This document shows positions 1 through 10,190 of a DNA stretch of 64,000 nucleotides, one piece after another (position 1 is the stretch's first letter; each line of letters opens with the position of its first letter). Under the pieces are notes generated by a model. The model did not search any database. It was not told where the DNA came from and worked only from the letters and a program-made list of their open reading frames with translations. A program made the translations under genes and the position numbers. Source of the DNA: Nepenthes gracilis. Taxonomy: Eukaryota; Streptophyta; Magnoliopsida; Caryophyllales; Nepenthaceae. The stretch is taken from contig BSYO01000014.1 in assembly GCA_033239525.1 (NCBI GenBank), positions 5,002,536 through 5,066,535 on the forward strand, read 5' to 3'.

Positions 1-860
1 TCTGGGTCTCAAAAAAAAAAAAAATGGCAGGTTCTGCTGCTGTTTTGTGAACTCCGGATTGGAGCACTTTGGACGGAGTGCTTTCCTTTTTTCGGAGCTC
101 CAAAAAGCCGGAACATCTTTATTGGGTGTTCCTAATTTCCGGAGTGTCCACCTTGTGAACATTCCGGAGTCCTTATGCTTCACTATTAGGAAGGACGGAG
201 TGGAGCGATCTTTTCCGGAGTGACCTTTCTGCGATCTTTTCCGGAGCTCCTTTGCCTCACCAAATGGTGGACACCTTAGTTCATTGGCGGAGTGCCTTTG
301 AGGACGGAGTGGCTCTCTGTAGCCGGAGTTCTTCTTGAGGCGGAGTGGCCTTTGAAGCCGGAGTGTCTTTGCTGCAGTGGCAGGGTGATTCTCCATTCCG
401 GAGTGGCTTTTCTTTCGGAGTGCTTTTCCCCAAAAAAAAAAATAAAATTCGGAGTGCTTTTTTCCGGAGTTCTTTATTTGCCGGAGTGCAAATGTCCGGA
501 GTGCATTTTTTTGGTGTGATGTTTTCCGGAGTGAAATTTGCTGGAGTTCTTTTTGTCGGAGTGCATTTTCCGGAGTACTTTCTGCTGAAGTGCAATTTTC
601 CAGAGTGCTTAAACCGGAGTGCTTTTTTTCGGAGTTCTTTTTGCCGGAGTCCAAATGTCCGGAGTGCAATTTTTCGGTGTGAAGTTTTCCGGAGTGGAAT
701 TTGCTGGAGTACTTTCTGCCGGAGTGCATTTTTTTCCGGAGTACATTTTGCTGAATTTCAATTTTTCGGTGTGCTTCTTTAGCTGGAATGCGTTTTGTCT
801 CCTTGGACGGAGTGCGCAACCGGAGTGATTTTCTGCGATTTGGGCGGAGTGATCTTAATG
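1..860 (+). repeat. Degenerate CCGGAGTG array (LINE 3' UTR type)
   Basis: The stretch is built of CCGGAGTG-like seeds (variants CGGAGTT, CGGTGTG, CTGGAGT) separated by short T-rich spacers. From about 460 to 780 the spacing is mostly 15 bp. The same type of array follows a LINE ORF2 at 53350-54600 and leads straight into the same type of 3' tail, so I read it as the 3' UTR of such a LINE, 5'-truncated by the window edge. The open frames across it come from the 15-bp period and are not taken as genes. Confidence 0.75.
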
Positions 861-994
861 ACTTGTGTCATATATTTTGGGGTTTCCCTTTTTTTTCTTT
901 GTGTCTTTTTCCAAGTCGGCAAAACACTTGGAAAAAACACAGTCTTTGTACATTTTAATTTAATTTAATGTAATTAATTACTTACCAAAAAAAA
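841..994 (+). mobile_element. Conserved LINE 3' tail module with hairpin and poly(A)
   Basis: Contains GGGGTTTCCC at about 879-888, then a long stem-loop at 901-940 (CCAAGT at 911-916 pairing with ACTTGG at 926-931, extended by T/A pairs and GTGT/ACAC), a T-rich linker, and TTACTTACC followed by poly(A) at 987-994. This is the CGGCAAAAC-loop subtype of the tail found throughout the window. Confidence 0.85.
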
Positions 995-1047
995 GATTAT
1001 GTATTTTTTTCCTTTTCATTTATGAAATTTACTTACAAAAAAAAAAG

Positions 1048-1603
1048 GGATTTCCTCATGATTTGCCAAGGATGAATTCCCGGAATGCCTGGGATGGACT
1101 CCCGGGATCCATCGGATGGTATTTTGCAATCTGTACAGAGTTATGTCATAATATGCTGGGATGGCATTTGTTCGGTATGCAACAAATTACTGTAAATGTC
1201 GAAATGACATGTTGGCCCAATTGTTGTAAAATGTCGGTTTGCTCCTTGCCCTATATGACCCAAGCTGGTTGTGTGCGCTTTTTGCTCGGTATGCAGCAAA
1301 AGGCCGGGATGGCTCTTCGCCCGGTATGCAACAATGTAGCAAAATGCTGATATAGAAATGTTGTACAGAGTCTCTTAACCGGTTGAGTCGAAGGCTCGTG
1401 GCCGGTTTGGATGATGGTTTTTTGGCCGGTTTTTTCCATTTGTAAGCTTTATTTCGGTATCATGAAAAGTTTTTTGGCGGTTCTCGAAGTATACCCTAAC
1501 GTCTATATTCTACCTCTAAGTTGGCAAAACACTTGGAGTTAGAATATTATTTTTGTACTTTTTTTATTTTAATTTAATTTTACTTACAAAAACAAAAAAA
1601 AAA
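1048..1603 (+). mobile_element. Short LINE-type copy with GGAATGG/GGTATGC body and 3' tail
   Basis: The body has repeated CCCGGAATG, CCGGGATGG and CGGTATGCAACAA motifs, a variant of the seed arrays elsewhere. The long hairpin is at about 1507-1547 (CTAAGT/ACTTGG core with TATTCTA/TAGAATA outer stem), followed by TTTAATTTAATTTTACTTAC and poly(A) to 1603. Another poly(A) end lacking the hairpin sits just upstream (TTACTTAC plus A10, ending 1047). No open frame of interest. Confidence 0.7.
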
Positions 1604-1795
1604 GATTTAACACTGACTAATATCTATTTTTTTTACTTTGTATGGCTTATTCGGATACTAAATTGTGACTAGTCCTTACATATCTTTATGTTGTTCGTCA
1701 AAATAATAAAAAAATAAATAACCATAGGAAAACTTTTCTATTATTTTTGTGCCAAGATTTTTAATCAACGAGATATTTTTCTATTGTTCCTAATT

Positions 1796-2301
1796 TTTTT
1801 TTGGTAATTAAGAAAAATTGTATTAGAAAAAAGAAGATTTGTAGAAAATCTATATTCTAACTCCAAGTATTTTTCCAATTTGGACGTAGGATATAGAGGC
1901 CAGGGCATCCCTGAGCACCTTACAATTACAATAAAAATAATGGATATTAGACTAATCTACCCAAGCCTAGAAACCCGGTAAGTTCCAAAGAGCATAAGAA
2001 AGTACACAGCCCTGTTCATCTCGAGCATTTACATCACGGTCATTTGTATTTCGGATATTTGCAACGATCTCGGCCAAAAGCATGATCTCGGTCTTTTGTA
2101 TCCCAACCCATTGCACTGGCACTTTGCCGGCTTCGTGGCCAAAACATATAACTTGGTCATTTGCATCCCAACTCTCTGCATACTTTGCGGCCGAAGCAAA
2201 TCTCTTGGACATTTGCTTCTCAGTTCTTTGCAGAGTACAAAGCCCTTTCCGTCTCGGTCGTTTGCATCACAGCTCTTTGCGAACTTTTCAGCCAAAAGCA
2301 A
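1796..2301 (-). mobile_element. Complete ~506-bp non-autonomous element with target-site duplication
   Basis: The duplication CTATTGTTCCTAATT is at 1781-1795 and again at 2302-2316. On the minus strand the unit starts TTGCTTTTGGCTG, has a repetitive body with about 55-60 bp spaced TTTGCATCAC/CCCAACTCTTTGC motifs (2030-2300), then the tail with the long hairpin (1849-1890 in plus coordinates), and ends TTAATTACC-poly(A). No ORF. It is either a 5'-truncated LINE 3' UTR or a self-contained SINE-sized unit. Confidence 0.85.
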
Positions 2302-2316
2302 CTATTGTTCCTAATT

Positions 2317-3940
2317 AATTATACAATTATTAAGAATTCCTATCGACAATGTAAAAGATTGATGAGTATGATATATTTAATATGTTGATTTCTATAGAAT
2401 ATAAAGATAATAATAAATAACAAGAAAGATGATAACGTTAAAAAATCCTACAATTATATTTTAAGAAAGATTAAATGCTAATTGTATTATTCTTGATGGG
2501 GATGGTTAGAGTGGGTCGTCCTAAAGAGGTGATCAACCAAGGAGAATCGTAGCTGATTGAGGCAAAGGACGGTTAACGTCCCAGTTGATCAGAGAGGGTC
2601 TTCAGTCAGTCAGGGGTGGTCCAAACCAAATGTGGTCCAAGCTAGAAGCAACTCATGAGCTCTTTCCCGTGTGCAACGGTCAATTTCCCTAATTGGCCGC
2701 GATGCTGAGAATGTCCCCCAAAGCCAACCACATTTGAAATGAAAATCCTCAAATCAGTGCACAACTCGAAAGAAAAGCCTCAAATAAGGACATGTCTCAT
2801 AATGAAAGTTTCAATATTCACAGCATGTAATATGTGACGGACCGACCATATTCCACCACATACGGCCGCCGTCAAACCTAACCTTTTCACATATACGGTA
2901 TAACACTAACTTGGTGGACATAAAAATTTTTCCTTTTCTTTTATATATATACCATTCATTTCGTACACAGGATTGTTTAAAGTCGAACTCCTTGAGTTGG
3001 CCACCACAATGTTAAGTCTCACACCTGGCCGGTCAACACCTAGGTTGGTCAAATACCTTAACATGACATGAGATGCTACTAGAAATATCACTTCATTCTT
3101 TCATATTATACTTACAAAAACATGCTAACGTCCATAATTCCTTTACAGCGAACCTGTTTTACAATTTCTTCTCAAAACATCAAAAGAAAAGTACATCAAT
3201 TCTCCACTAATCAGCTTCGGCTAGCTGCCGTCTAGTTACTTCATACAACTCTACTCGATTTCGTCCTCCATAAGCTTCTCACCATCTGAAAAATGGCACG
3301 GGTGAGTTACAAAGCCCAGCAAGGTACCCACATGGAGAAAACATTAATATACATATAATCGAATCAAGTAGAGGTCTATAACATAAACTTAGCATGCGAA
3401 AAGTCATCATATCACTTCTTTTTAAGTTCAGAAATTCTGGTTCTTCTTCTTGTTATTTTTTCTTCAGAAAATTCATAAAAAGCAGAACGAATTACTTGTC
3501 ATCTTTAGAGACCGGACAGGAGCGGACAACATCGAGGAAGGGTTGTGTGCTACCCCACAACCTATGGCCGTATCCTCTCATTATGCTCCCTGAGGGGGGA
3601 GGTAATGCCTTTAATCCTGCATACGGGGCCGTAGTCTGAAAGCTTATGCCACCAAAAGTCTCCCCTGTGGCCCAGGAGGCAGTCTTCGAGTGTCACTCCA
3701 ATATCCGTCATCCATCTTTAACAGCAAGTTTAATGGAAACTCGGTTCTTAGTTCATATCTTTTAATGGCCATCCATTATAGCTCAAAAGTCGAAAGTCGT
3801 AGAGTTCTACTTGCTGTCCGGATTACATACATTTTTTCTTGTTCTTATAGCCTTTGTTCTTAACTTCAAACAATTGAAGTCCGTAAAGCCTTTCATTTAA
3901 CATCTTAAAACCGAAGTTCTTTGTCAATGGCTGGAGTTCT
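2317..3940. other. Unassigned non-coding stretch
   Basis: AT-rich with no long open frame on either strand and none of the LINE 3' modules. Segments such as the GGTAAT/CCTGCAT region at 3600-3630 and the GTGAGTTACAAAGCCCAGC stretch at 3303-3321 look like degraded LTR-retrotransposon or LTR sequence, but I cannot identify a family or LTR boundaries. A TATATATATA run lies near 2941. Confidence 0.4.
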
Positions 3941-4660
3941 TTTTATCAAAAGCCGGATGTCTTTTTCTTAAAAGTCGGAGTTCCTTTTTATCAAAAGTTG
4001 GTTTCAAATTCATGGGACAAATTCCGATTTCAAAACATGCTCTTAAGGCCGATTTCAATTTCATGAACAAAATTTTCAATTTGAAACATGCTCAAAGGCC
4101 GATTTCAATTTCATGAACAATCTCGATTTCAAAACATGCTTTAAGGCCGGTTTCAATTTCATGGGGCAAGTTCCGATTTCAAAACATGTTTTAAGGCCGG
4201 TTTCAATTTCATAGGACACTTGTCGGGTTCAAATTACACCTTGGGGCTGATTTGGAATTTCACTCCTTGGGGCCGGTTTGGATTTCATGCCTTAAGGCCG
4301 GTTTGGATTTAATGGCACACATGCCGATTTGGATTTCATACCTCAAGGCCGGTTGGGATTTCACCTCAAGGCCTGTTTAGAACTTCACCTCAAGGCTGGT
4401 TGGGAACTTCACCTCAAGGCTGGTTTGGATTTCATGGCACACATGGCCGATTTGGATTTCATACCTCAAGGCCGGTTTGGAACTTTCACCTTAACAAAGC
4501 CGAAAGTCATTTATCAAAAGCCAAAGGTTATATATCAAGGGCTGAAGGTCTTTTTACAAAGGTCGGAGGTCTTTTATAAAAAATCGGAGGTCTCCTTCTT
4601 AAAACCTGAGTTCCTTTCCTCAAAAGCCAGAGGTCTTTTTCTTAAAACATGCCATTATTG
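3940..4660 (+). repeat. Two degenerate tandem arrays
   Basis: From about 4000 to 4490 a unit of roughly 45-60 bp repeats, each with (G)GCCGGTTT(C/G)RATTTCAT and often GATTTCAAAACATG. On both sides (3940-4000 and 4495-4650) a shorter unit repeats, with TCAAAAGCCGGAGGTCTTTTT-like sequence. The shared GCCGG seed and position just 5' of a LINE ORF2 fragment suggest relation to the other seed arrays, but the link is not proven. The open frame across it is an artefact of the repeat. Confidence 0.6.
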
Positions 4661-4693
4661 AAGTTCATGCAGATCGACAAATAACCATAATTC

Positions 4694-5062
4694 GTGCATT
4701 TCATCCACTTCCCAGCATCTTGTGCCGTGTGCTCTAATGGTAGGGAAAGTCACAACCATCTTTTCTTTGACTGCCCGTTCTCCTCGGCAGTCTGGCGGCT
4801 CTTGCGCCTTAAAGTTGGACTTATCTGGCCTCATTTTGACTGGCCCTCCAATGTCCTGTGGGCTGCCAGCCGTTGGAAGGGTAGAAGCCTCAAAGCTTGC
4901 TCCTTCCGCCTCACCCTCGCGGCCTCGAGTCTACTATATATGGTGGAGAGAAACCAGCGTATTTTTAAGAATACTGCGCGTAATGAATTCAAATTGGCCA
5001 ATCAGTTTCAAGCTGCATTGGGACAAGTTCTGAGAACTCCGGGTCGTAGCGTATTGAGATAG
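4694..5062 (+). pseudogene. LINE ORF2 C-terminal fragment (zf-RVT)
   Basis: The frame encodes the zinc-binding domain found at the C-terminus of plant LINE reverse transcriptases: CAVC near residue 12, then H and C in HNHLFFDCPFSSAVW, then WAASRWKGRSL and NQRIFKN, matching the ORF2 ends at 38195-38690 and 52809-53294. Endonuclease and RT are absent, so this is a 5'-truncated remnant. It ends near 5062, about 50 bp before a minus-strand insertion. It cannot act alone. Confidence 0.8.
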
Positions 5063-5113
5063 ACTGAGTTTGACCGGATGGAGTATTCCCCTTTTCGCTC
5101 TCCGAGACCGGAC

Positions 5114-6110
5114 TTTCTTTTTTTTTTTGGTAAGTAAGTATTTTGGATTAACGGGAGAAAAATTACAAAAGCTATGTTTTATCTCCAAGTATTTTGACTT
5201 GGATTTAAAAACATAAAATGCTAGGCATACCGAGTAACCGTACAACGAGATAATACCAAAATAGCCTTTAAGAGAACAACGTTCAGAGAAGAACAAAATA
5301 TGTAATATGAAGTTACACAAAGAGAGACACTAAATCATCGCGGAAGCAAGAGCAACTTGTTTGTTTCATTGCTAAGCAACACTGCTCGAGATCACTTGCG
5401 GTGCATCCGGTCCCCACAAGACAGACATATCGCAACTCGCCGAAGATAAAGGAACACAAGCTGCACCAAGATCGGCTTCAAGTCGAATGAGCATCGGGCA
5501 AAGGAACGGCCAAAATTGAATTTAACCACATCGCGGTGGCTCCCACCATGCCTCCAAATATTCCAGAAGCAACTTCAGCTCCCAACATCAGGCCATCAGC
5601 TGAGGAAACAAGTAGCGAATTGTATGCACATCAGCACACCAACCTGGCCAGAGAGGCTGCCCGAATGCATTAGCAGGCACCGGCACTTGTCTAAACACTA
5701 GCGCGGTGCATCAAATCGACAGGCAAGATCCATGACTGCGTCACAAACATCACGGAAAAAATCCAACAAATCGCTGATTTCCTGATTTCACCGCAGTAGA
5801 TCCAGTGAAACCATTCCGGCCACCACGATCAAATCAAAGAAGGACCTAACAGTGCAACCCAAATTGCACTTCAGCAGCCTACAAAGATTCTAATCCGGGG
5901 TGGCGAGCACTATCAATGTTAGCCCTTTTGGCTAGCCGCGTCTACGTGCCTTAGCCCTTTTCTATTCTTTATGTTGCAACTCCTCCATTTCCCGAAGGGA
6001 GGGCAAATAAGTGGTGCCCGGCTTCTTATGGGGTCCCTGTCCAGCAGCCACATCCCCAACAGGAGACACAACTGGAGGATTGAATTCCTCAGGATTACAT
6101 GAGACAGGAC
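5114..6110 (-). mobile_element. Minus-strand ORF1-only LINE, 3' part (rest at 12076-12427)
   Basis: Poly(T) at 5118-5128 followed by GGTAAGTAAGTATTTTGG is the reverse complement of the common tail; the hairpin lies at 5178-5215. About 700 bp of 3' UTR follows, then an ORF1 C-terminus near 5930-6110. The element is split by a plus-strand LINE at 6111-12075, shown by TACATGAGACAGGAC at 6096-6110 and 12076-12090. ORF1 runs into 3' UTR with no ORF2. Confidence 0.75.
5930..6110 (-). pseudogene. ORF1 C-terminal fragment of the split LINE
   Basis: On the minus strand the frame runs through VSCNPEEFNPP to a terminal PSLREMEELQHKE followed by a stop, with a basic stretch (KRAKARRRG) just beyond. Its upstream continuation is at 12091-12412 on the same strand; both pieces meet exactly at the duplicated TACATGAGACAGGAC. 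The basic end resembles the SRRKxKSKK ends of the other ORF1 copies. The part upstream of 12427 is not found. Confidence 0.65.
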
Positions 6111-6176
6111 TCTCATTCTGAAGCTTGGTTTGCAGTGGTGAATGGTTCATTACTGAAAAGATAAGGCCGCCAGCAT

Positions 6177-6206
6177 TGCTAGAGAGAGAAACTCTCTCCT
6201 CTCTCT
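6177..6206 (+). promoter_or_regulatory. 5' UTR GA/CT hairpin of LINE
   Basis: AGAGAGAGAAACTCTCTCCTCTCTCT can fold on itself, and lies about 105 bp before the ORF1 ATG at 6311. Equivalent hairpins precede ORF1 at 8279-8306, 19581-19610 and 22304-22332. Confidence 0.6.
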
Positions 6207-6310
6207 TCGAATTCAAAATTCGAATCAAAAATTCGATTTGAATTTTGAATCTGCCCGGCATCGTCCTCGGCGTTTACTGTCTTGGGTTTCGGGCGGCTCC
6301 GGTGCTTGCC

Positions 6311-6562
6311 ATGGCCGGCCTCCCGGTTGCTTGCCCGGACCCCCCTCACCCGACTATCCGTATCCATCCTTCCGTTTCAGGCTCGAGATTTCGGTCCCGT
6401 GACCTCGTAGCCAAGCGCCTGCGAGTTTGGTTTCTCTTTCTCACCGTCGATTGGGAGCAAGCGGTGGCCCTATGGCCTCGAGAGTGCGACGGCGCTCATC
6501 CTTTGAGTCATCGTTTCTCTCTCGCCTCGTCTCCTTTCATCCTCGGTTTGCGCCAGGGTTAA
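6311..6562 (+). pseudogene. ORF1 N-terminal fragment (83 codons)
   Basis: Starts in GCCATGGCCGGCC, the same context as the ORF1 starts at 8360 and 22384, giving MAGLPVACPDPPHP. The Pro/Ser-rich N-terminal part is followed by a stop, and neither the DUF4283-like domain nor the CCHC knuckle is present; TGCTG/TGGTGATGC-type 3' UTR follows. The minus-strand copies at 28038-30158 and 12428-14085 have the same layout, so this looks like an internally deleted derivative rather than a random truncation. Confidence 0.6.
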
Positions 6563-8249
6563 CTCTGTTCGTCTCTTCCATTGATTGGGATGGGGTTCTC
6601 GAAGGTCTAGGTGATGGCTCGAGGTGTTGATGCCGGATCGTTCCCTTCGTGGACGGTTTGGGGGATGCGTGGTGTTGTCTTTGGTGTGGTGATGCTTGGC
6701 GATGCTACAAGTCTGCTTTGTGGACTGTGAATGCCTCTCAACTATCTCTGGTGCGTTGGGATCTTTCCTTGTGCTTCCATTTTTGGAGAATTTCTTGGTT
6801 GCTTATGGTATGGTTTGTAGCGAATTGCCGGGTCTTTCTACGGGTTGTGGCTTTGGGAGTTGCTTCCACTGGCTCCCTCGGTGGGTCTCACTCTCTGTTC
6901 GGCTTGTTGTGCTGAAAATGTCTTGGGTTCTTTGGATTGACTACCCATTGCCAATGTGATTCACCCCGGTAGAGTTGGGTTGGGGGTGTTACTTCTCTCG
7001 GGTGGGGCTTTCAGGTTGGGAATGTTGAACCGATCGGGATATTTTTTGGCCGCAATGGCTGTCGGTTGAGTTGAGCTCTCGCTAGTTGTTGTCTACGTAG
7101 GGTACTTCCTTAAGTTGATCTTTGATGTATAATTCTATAGCCAATTGGCTCTTGGATTTCACCTCGGGTTCTTGCAAATGACTTTGTAGACTTGTTTGAC
7201 TCTTCGCGGCTCTCGCCTTTGGGGTTCTCCCGGTTGGATGGGTAGGGGCTCGTGCGGCTTGGATTTGGAACTCTACGGTGGAGTGCGGTGGAATTGGCAC
7301 GATCGGGGTCTGGATCTTTGTTGAACCTCATTGGGTCTTTGGTGTCCAGTTGCCTTTTTCCTTTATTGGCGTGGGATTGTGTAGGAGTTGTTTGTAGTTG
7401 GCTGTACCCGGCCATAGTTGGAGGTCAGCTGATGCCGGGGTGCTTTAGTCTTTGATTATGGCTCTTGCCTCATCTTGAGGAAGTCTTGCAGTCAAAAGTC
7501 CTATGGTTGCTCGATCTTTCTTTGTTTGTGTGTCCCATTTGGTTGGGGTGGGGGCCCTGTGTATTTATGGATTGGGACTCTGTGTGGCTGAAGGATGAGT
7601 AGTTTGTGATTCTTTTGGTGCTAAATTCTCCTCGCTTGAGGTGGTGCCTGTCTGCTTCTTTGCTCTATTGTGGTGAAATCAGATTGCAGTCCTTTGATTG
7701 CATTTGTCAGTTTCTTACAACAAGATGTGTTGTTGTTGCTTTGCAACACTTTGCTTGGGATGCAATGTCACTGGGTCCCAGTGGTAAATCTTTAAAATTT
7801 CTTGTATCCAAGATGGTGTATCTATTGCACGCCGAGGAAGATGTAGTTGCATTGTGCCGCTGCTTATGATGCTCGCTGTCTAGCACTTTACTGCAGCCTT
7901 CTTTGGCCCCGCCAAGAAATGCCGTCTTGTTGTATTGATAGCTTGCTTTATATCCCGATTCCATTTTGATTCGGATCTTTGGGTTGTTGGACCCAGATTG
8001 TTAATGAGGTCGGGTCGATGAAGGTGGATCGGATGAAATTCTCGGTCATTGATCGGTGATCCGTGGGTACTCTGGAAGATGCGGCTCTTCTGATGTTTTC
8101 TTTGGGCGCCGTAATGGCCTCGTTGAAAGACCAGCCGAGGTTTTCCGTTGCGGGTTTGATATCCCGAATCCCATGCCGATGGAAGCCGGATCGGTGGGAA
8201 CCCCGGAAGGAGAGGCTTCTAGCGTTTGTTTCTTGGTTTGGAGTTGAGT
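6563..8249 (+). other. 3' UTR of the 6111-12075 LINE (first part)
   Basis: G/T-rich non-coding DNA with recurrent GGTGATG, TGTTG and GATGCT words. Short frames are present on both strands but none matches the LINE proteins. It is interrupted at 8249 by the next LINE and resumes at about 11644. Confidence 0.5.
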
Positions 8250-8278
8250 GCATACCAGAGAGCCAACAGACAGGGTTC

Positions 8279-8306
8279 CTAGAGAGAAGCTCTCGCTTCT
8301 CTCTAG
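8279..8306 (+). promoter_or_regulatory. 5' UTR hairpin of LINE
   Basis: CTAGAGAGAAGC, loop TCTC, GCTTCTCTCTAG: a perfect 12-bp stem, 53 bp before the ORF1 ATG. It is the best-preserved copy of the 5' hairpin in the window. Confidence 0.7.
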
Positions 8307-8359
8307 AAATTCAAATTTGTGCGGCCTTTGGGTTAGCATCTTCTAGTTGCCGCCCGGCC

Positions 8360-10190
8360 ATGGCCGGGTCCTTGGCGGACCCGGATGGGCTCGAGTCTCG
8401 ACTCGCTCCTCTTCTTCCCCTTCGACGCCCTCCGTCTCCAAATCCGTCGGGCGTTCCTACTCTCTTCCCAGTCGAAGAGAATCGTCGATGGCCACCGACT
8501 CCGCACCCGATGCCTCCTTCCCGGCTTGTTCGAAACCTAAGGAGCGCCGTACCCATTAAGCGTGCGTACGGTGATTCTCCTCTTTCCCGGGAACGTGGTC
8601 ATCCAACCCGGATCTTCTTGGCATGGTATGTGATTTATCTTACTACCCCCTCAAAATCCCAATGGTGACACGAAACCCATCTCTCCCTCCCGATGTGGTC
8701 GACTGTGGTAACGATTTTTGGGGTTTTACTCAGCGGGCATTTCGACTCCACCTCATTTCCGCCGTAAAAGCCATAGCAGTTGAGGAAACTATGGACCGAT
8801 TCGGCATCAAGCATATTCTACGGGAACGACGCCGGGTTCTTTTTTCTTCCGTTTCTCATCCTTGGCGTCGATGGACAAATGCCTTCTCGCTGGTCCTTGG
8901 GTGTTCTCTCGGGAAAGCCATCTTTCTCGCCCGGTGGACGCCGGGAATGGTGTTGTCGAAGACCGAGCATATGCGTTTTCCTACCACGGGATTAAGCTGA
9001 GCAATATTCCGATTCGGATTGGACTGCCGGGCTTAGTTGGATTGCTAGCTCCATTGGAGTCCCTTTGCGCCTTGATCCCCGAACCGCTAAAATGGAAAAT
9101 ATCTCCTTTGCAAAAGTCTGCGTGGAGGTTGGAGCGATGGCCCGTTCTGCATTTGCATTGCCATCAATCCCGAACCAGGTTCCAGTCTATCTTGAAGGTG
9201 AATGTGGAATACTCGTGGAAACTCGGTGCGGCATACTGCCTCCTTATGTGGCCATGATGTAGCTAAATGCAAGTTAAGAAGGTCTCTTCATAGCCTATTT
9301 CCCCAAGTCGCCCTCTGCTCTTGGGTCATCTGATCAGTTAGCCCTCATGAACACTCGCTTGTTGAATTGGACTCAGCAGAAGTGAAGGTTCCACTGTCTC
9401 CATTGGGGCCTTCTCGAACCCCCGAGCCTCCCGGTGAGACTTGCTCCGAGAACAACTGGCAACTCCTTCCTGAAGGATGTGAATGGTTGCTTATCTTGAT
9501 TCTTGGTTTGGAGTCCACAGGAATCCCGACATTCCTTATCGAGCCTTGTCTAGTGAAACTTCGCAACTTGGGTCGAATGTAGTCCTGTCTCGGTGGATAC
9601 CGGGCTGGAACTCCACTTGACCCGTATTCTCCAAGGAGTGAACACGATAATTCAATGATTTTGGTGGATGCTGCGTTGCTAGCGATTGGTTTTCGTAAGC
9701 GCCTCCCGCCCCTGCCATGATGCAGCTATGTACTCCAAAATCCCGCTTTCCAATTGGTCCTTCCTACGTTGAGATTCTTTGTTGCGGGGATTGTCTTGAC
9801 CCAACGGGTTCTTTGGTGGGAGGTGAGGCCTGTTGGCGATCTCCGAGGCCACCGAAAAGCCGCTCTTGACCGGGGTGGATGCCCCTTGGATCTGTGTTGC
9901 CGCCAATTGACCGGGTTTCGGTTCTTACCCCGGTCCCCGATCCGAGAAGTTGACACGCTTAAGACTCCTCCATCTATCTCACGCATCTTAACAAAGTACT
10001 CGTTGGATACTCCGCTCCATTTGGGCCATGGCTCGAGTAGTCCAAATAGTATGTGCGTTGCCTCTTCCGGACTCTCACCGACAATTGGAGGTATCATATT
10101 TAGGCCCGCAAGCGAGACCCTCTCGCCTAGATTCTGGCAAACAGTAAAGTCTCGTAGGAAGCGAAATCCGCGCCCAAAACTCAAAGGGTT
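8360..10190 (+). pseudogene. LINE ORF1 (gag-like), decayed
   Basis: Begins MAGSLADPDG in GGCCATGGCCGG context. The DUF4283-like region is recognisable at 8690-9000 (DFWGFT..., SAVKAIA..., GKAIFLARWTPGM), followed by LDPR-AKMENISFAKVCVEVGA (about 9068-9140), which matches the ORF1 at 22384-24009. Further on are PPSISRILTKYSL (about 9970-10010) and a basic end, KSRRKRNPRPK (10150-10180). Several frameshifts and stops separate these blocks; the CCHC knuckle is not clearly readable. Such proteins are thought to bind element RNA. Non-functional here. Confidence 0.75.

Noticed and set aside
281..595. Minus-strand frame resembling pentapeptide-repeat protein (TPANF, TPENI)
   Set aside because: Antisense to the array; the repeat period alone produces it, and it has no conserved flanks.
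901..940. Long hairpins as MITE terminal repeats or rho-independent terminators
   Set aside because: They are always near one end, followed by CTTACTTACC-poly(A), with TSDs of varying length beyond; there is no matching inverted repeat at the other end. Bacterial terminators do not apply to plant DNA.
2906..3091. Short minus-strand frame in the unassigned region
   Set aside because: 61 codons, no motif, no conserved neighbour; could not be supported as a gene.
5314..5900. Possible host exon between two LINE parts
   Set aside because: The same sequence type recurs at 12600-13200 in another minus-strand copy, so it is LINE 3' UTR.
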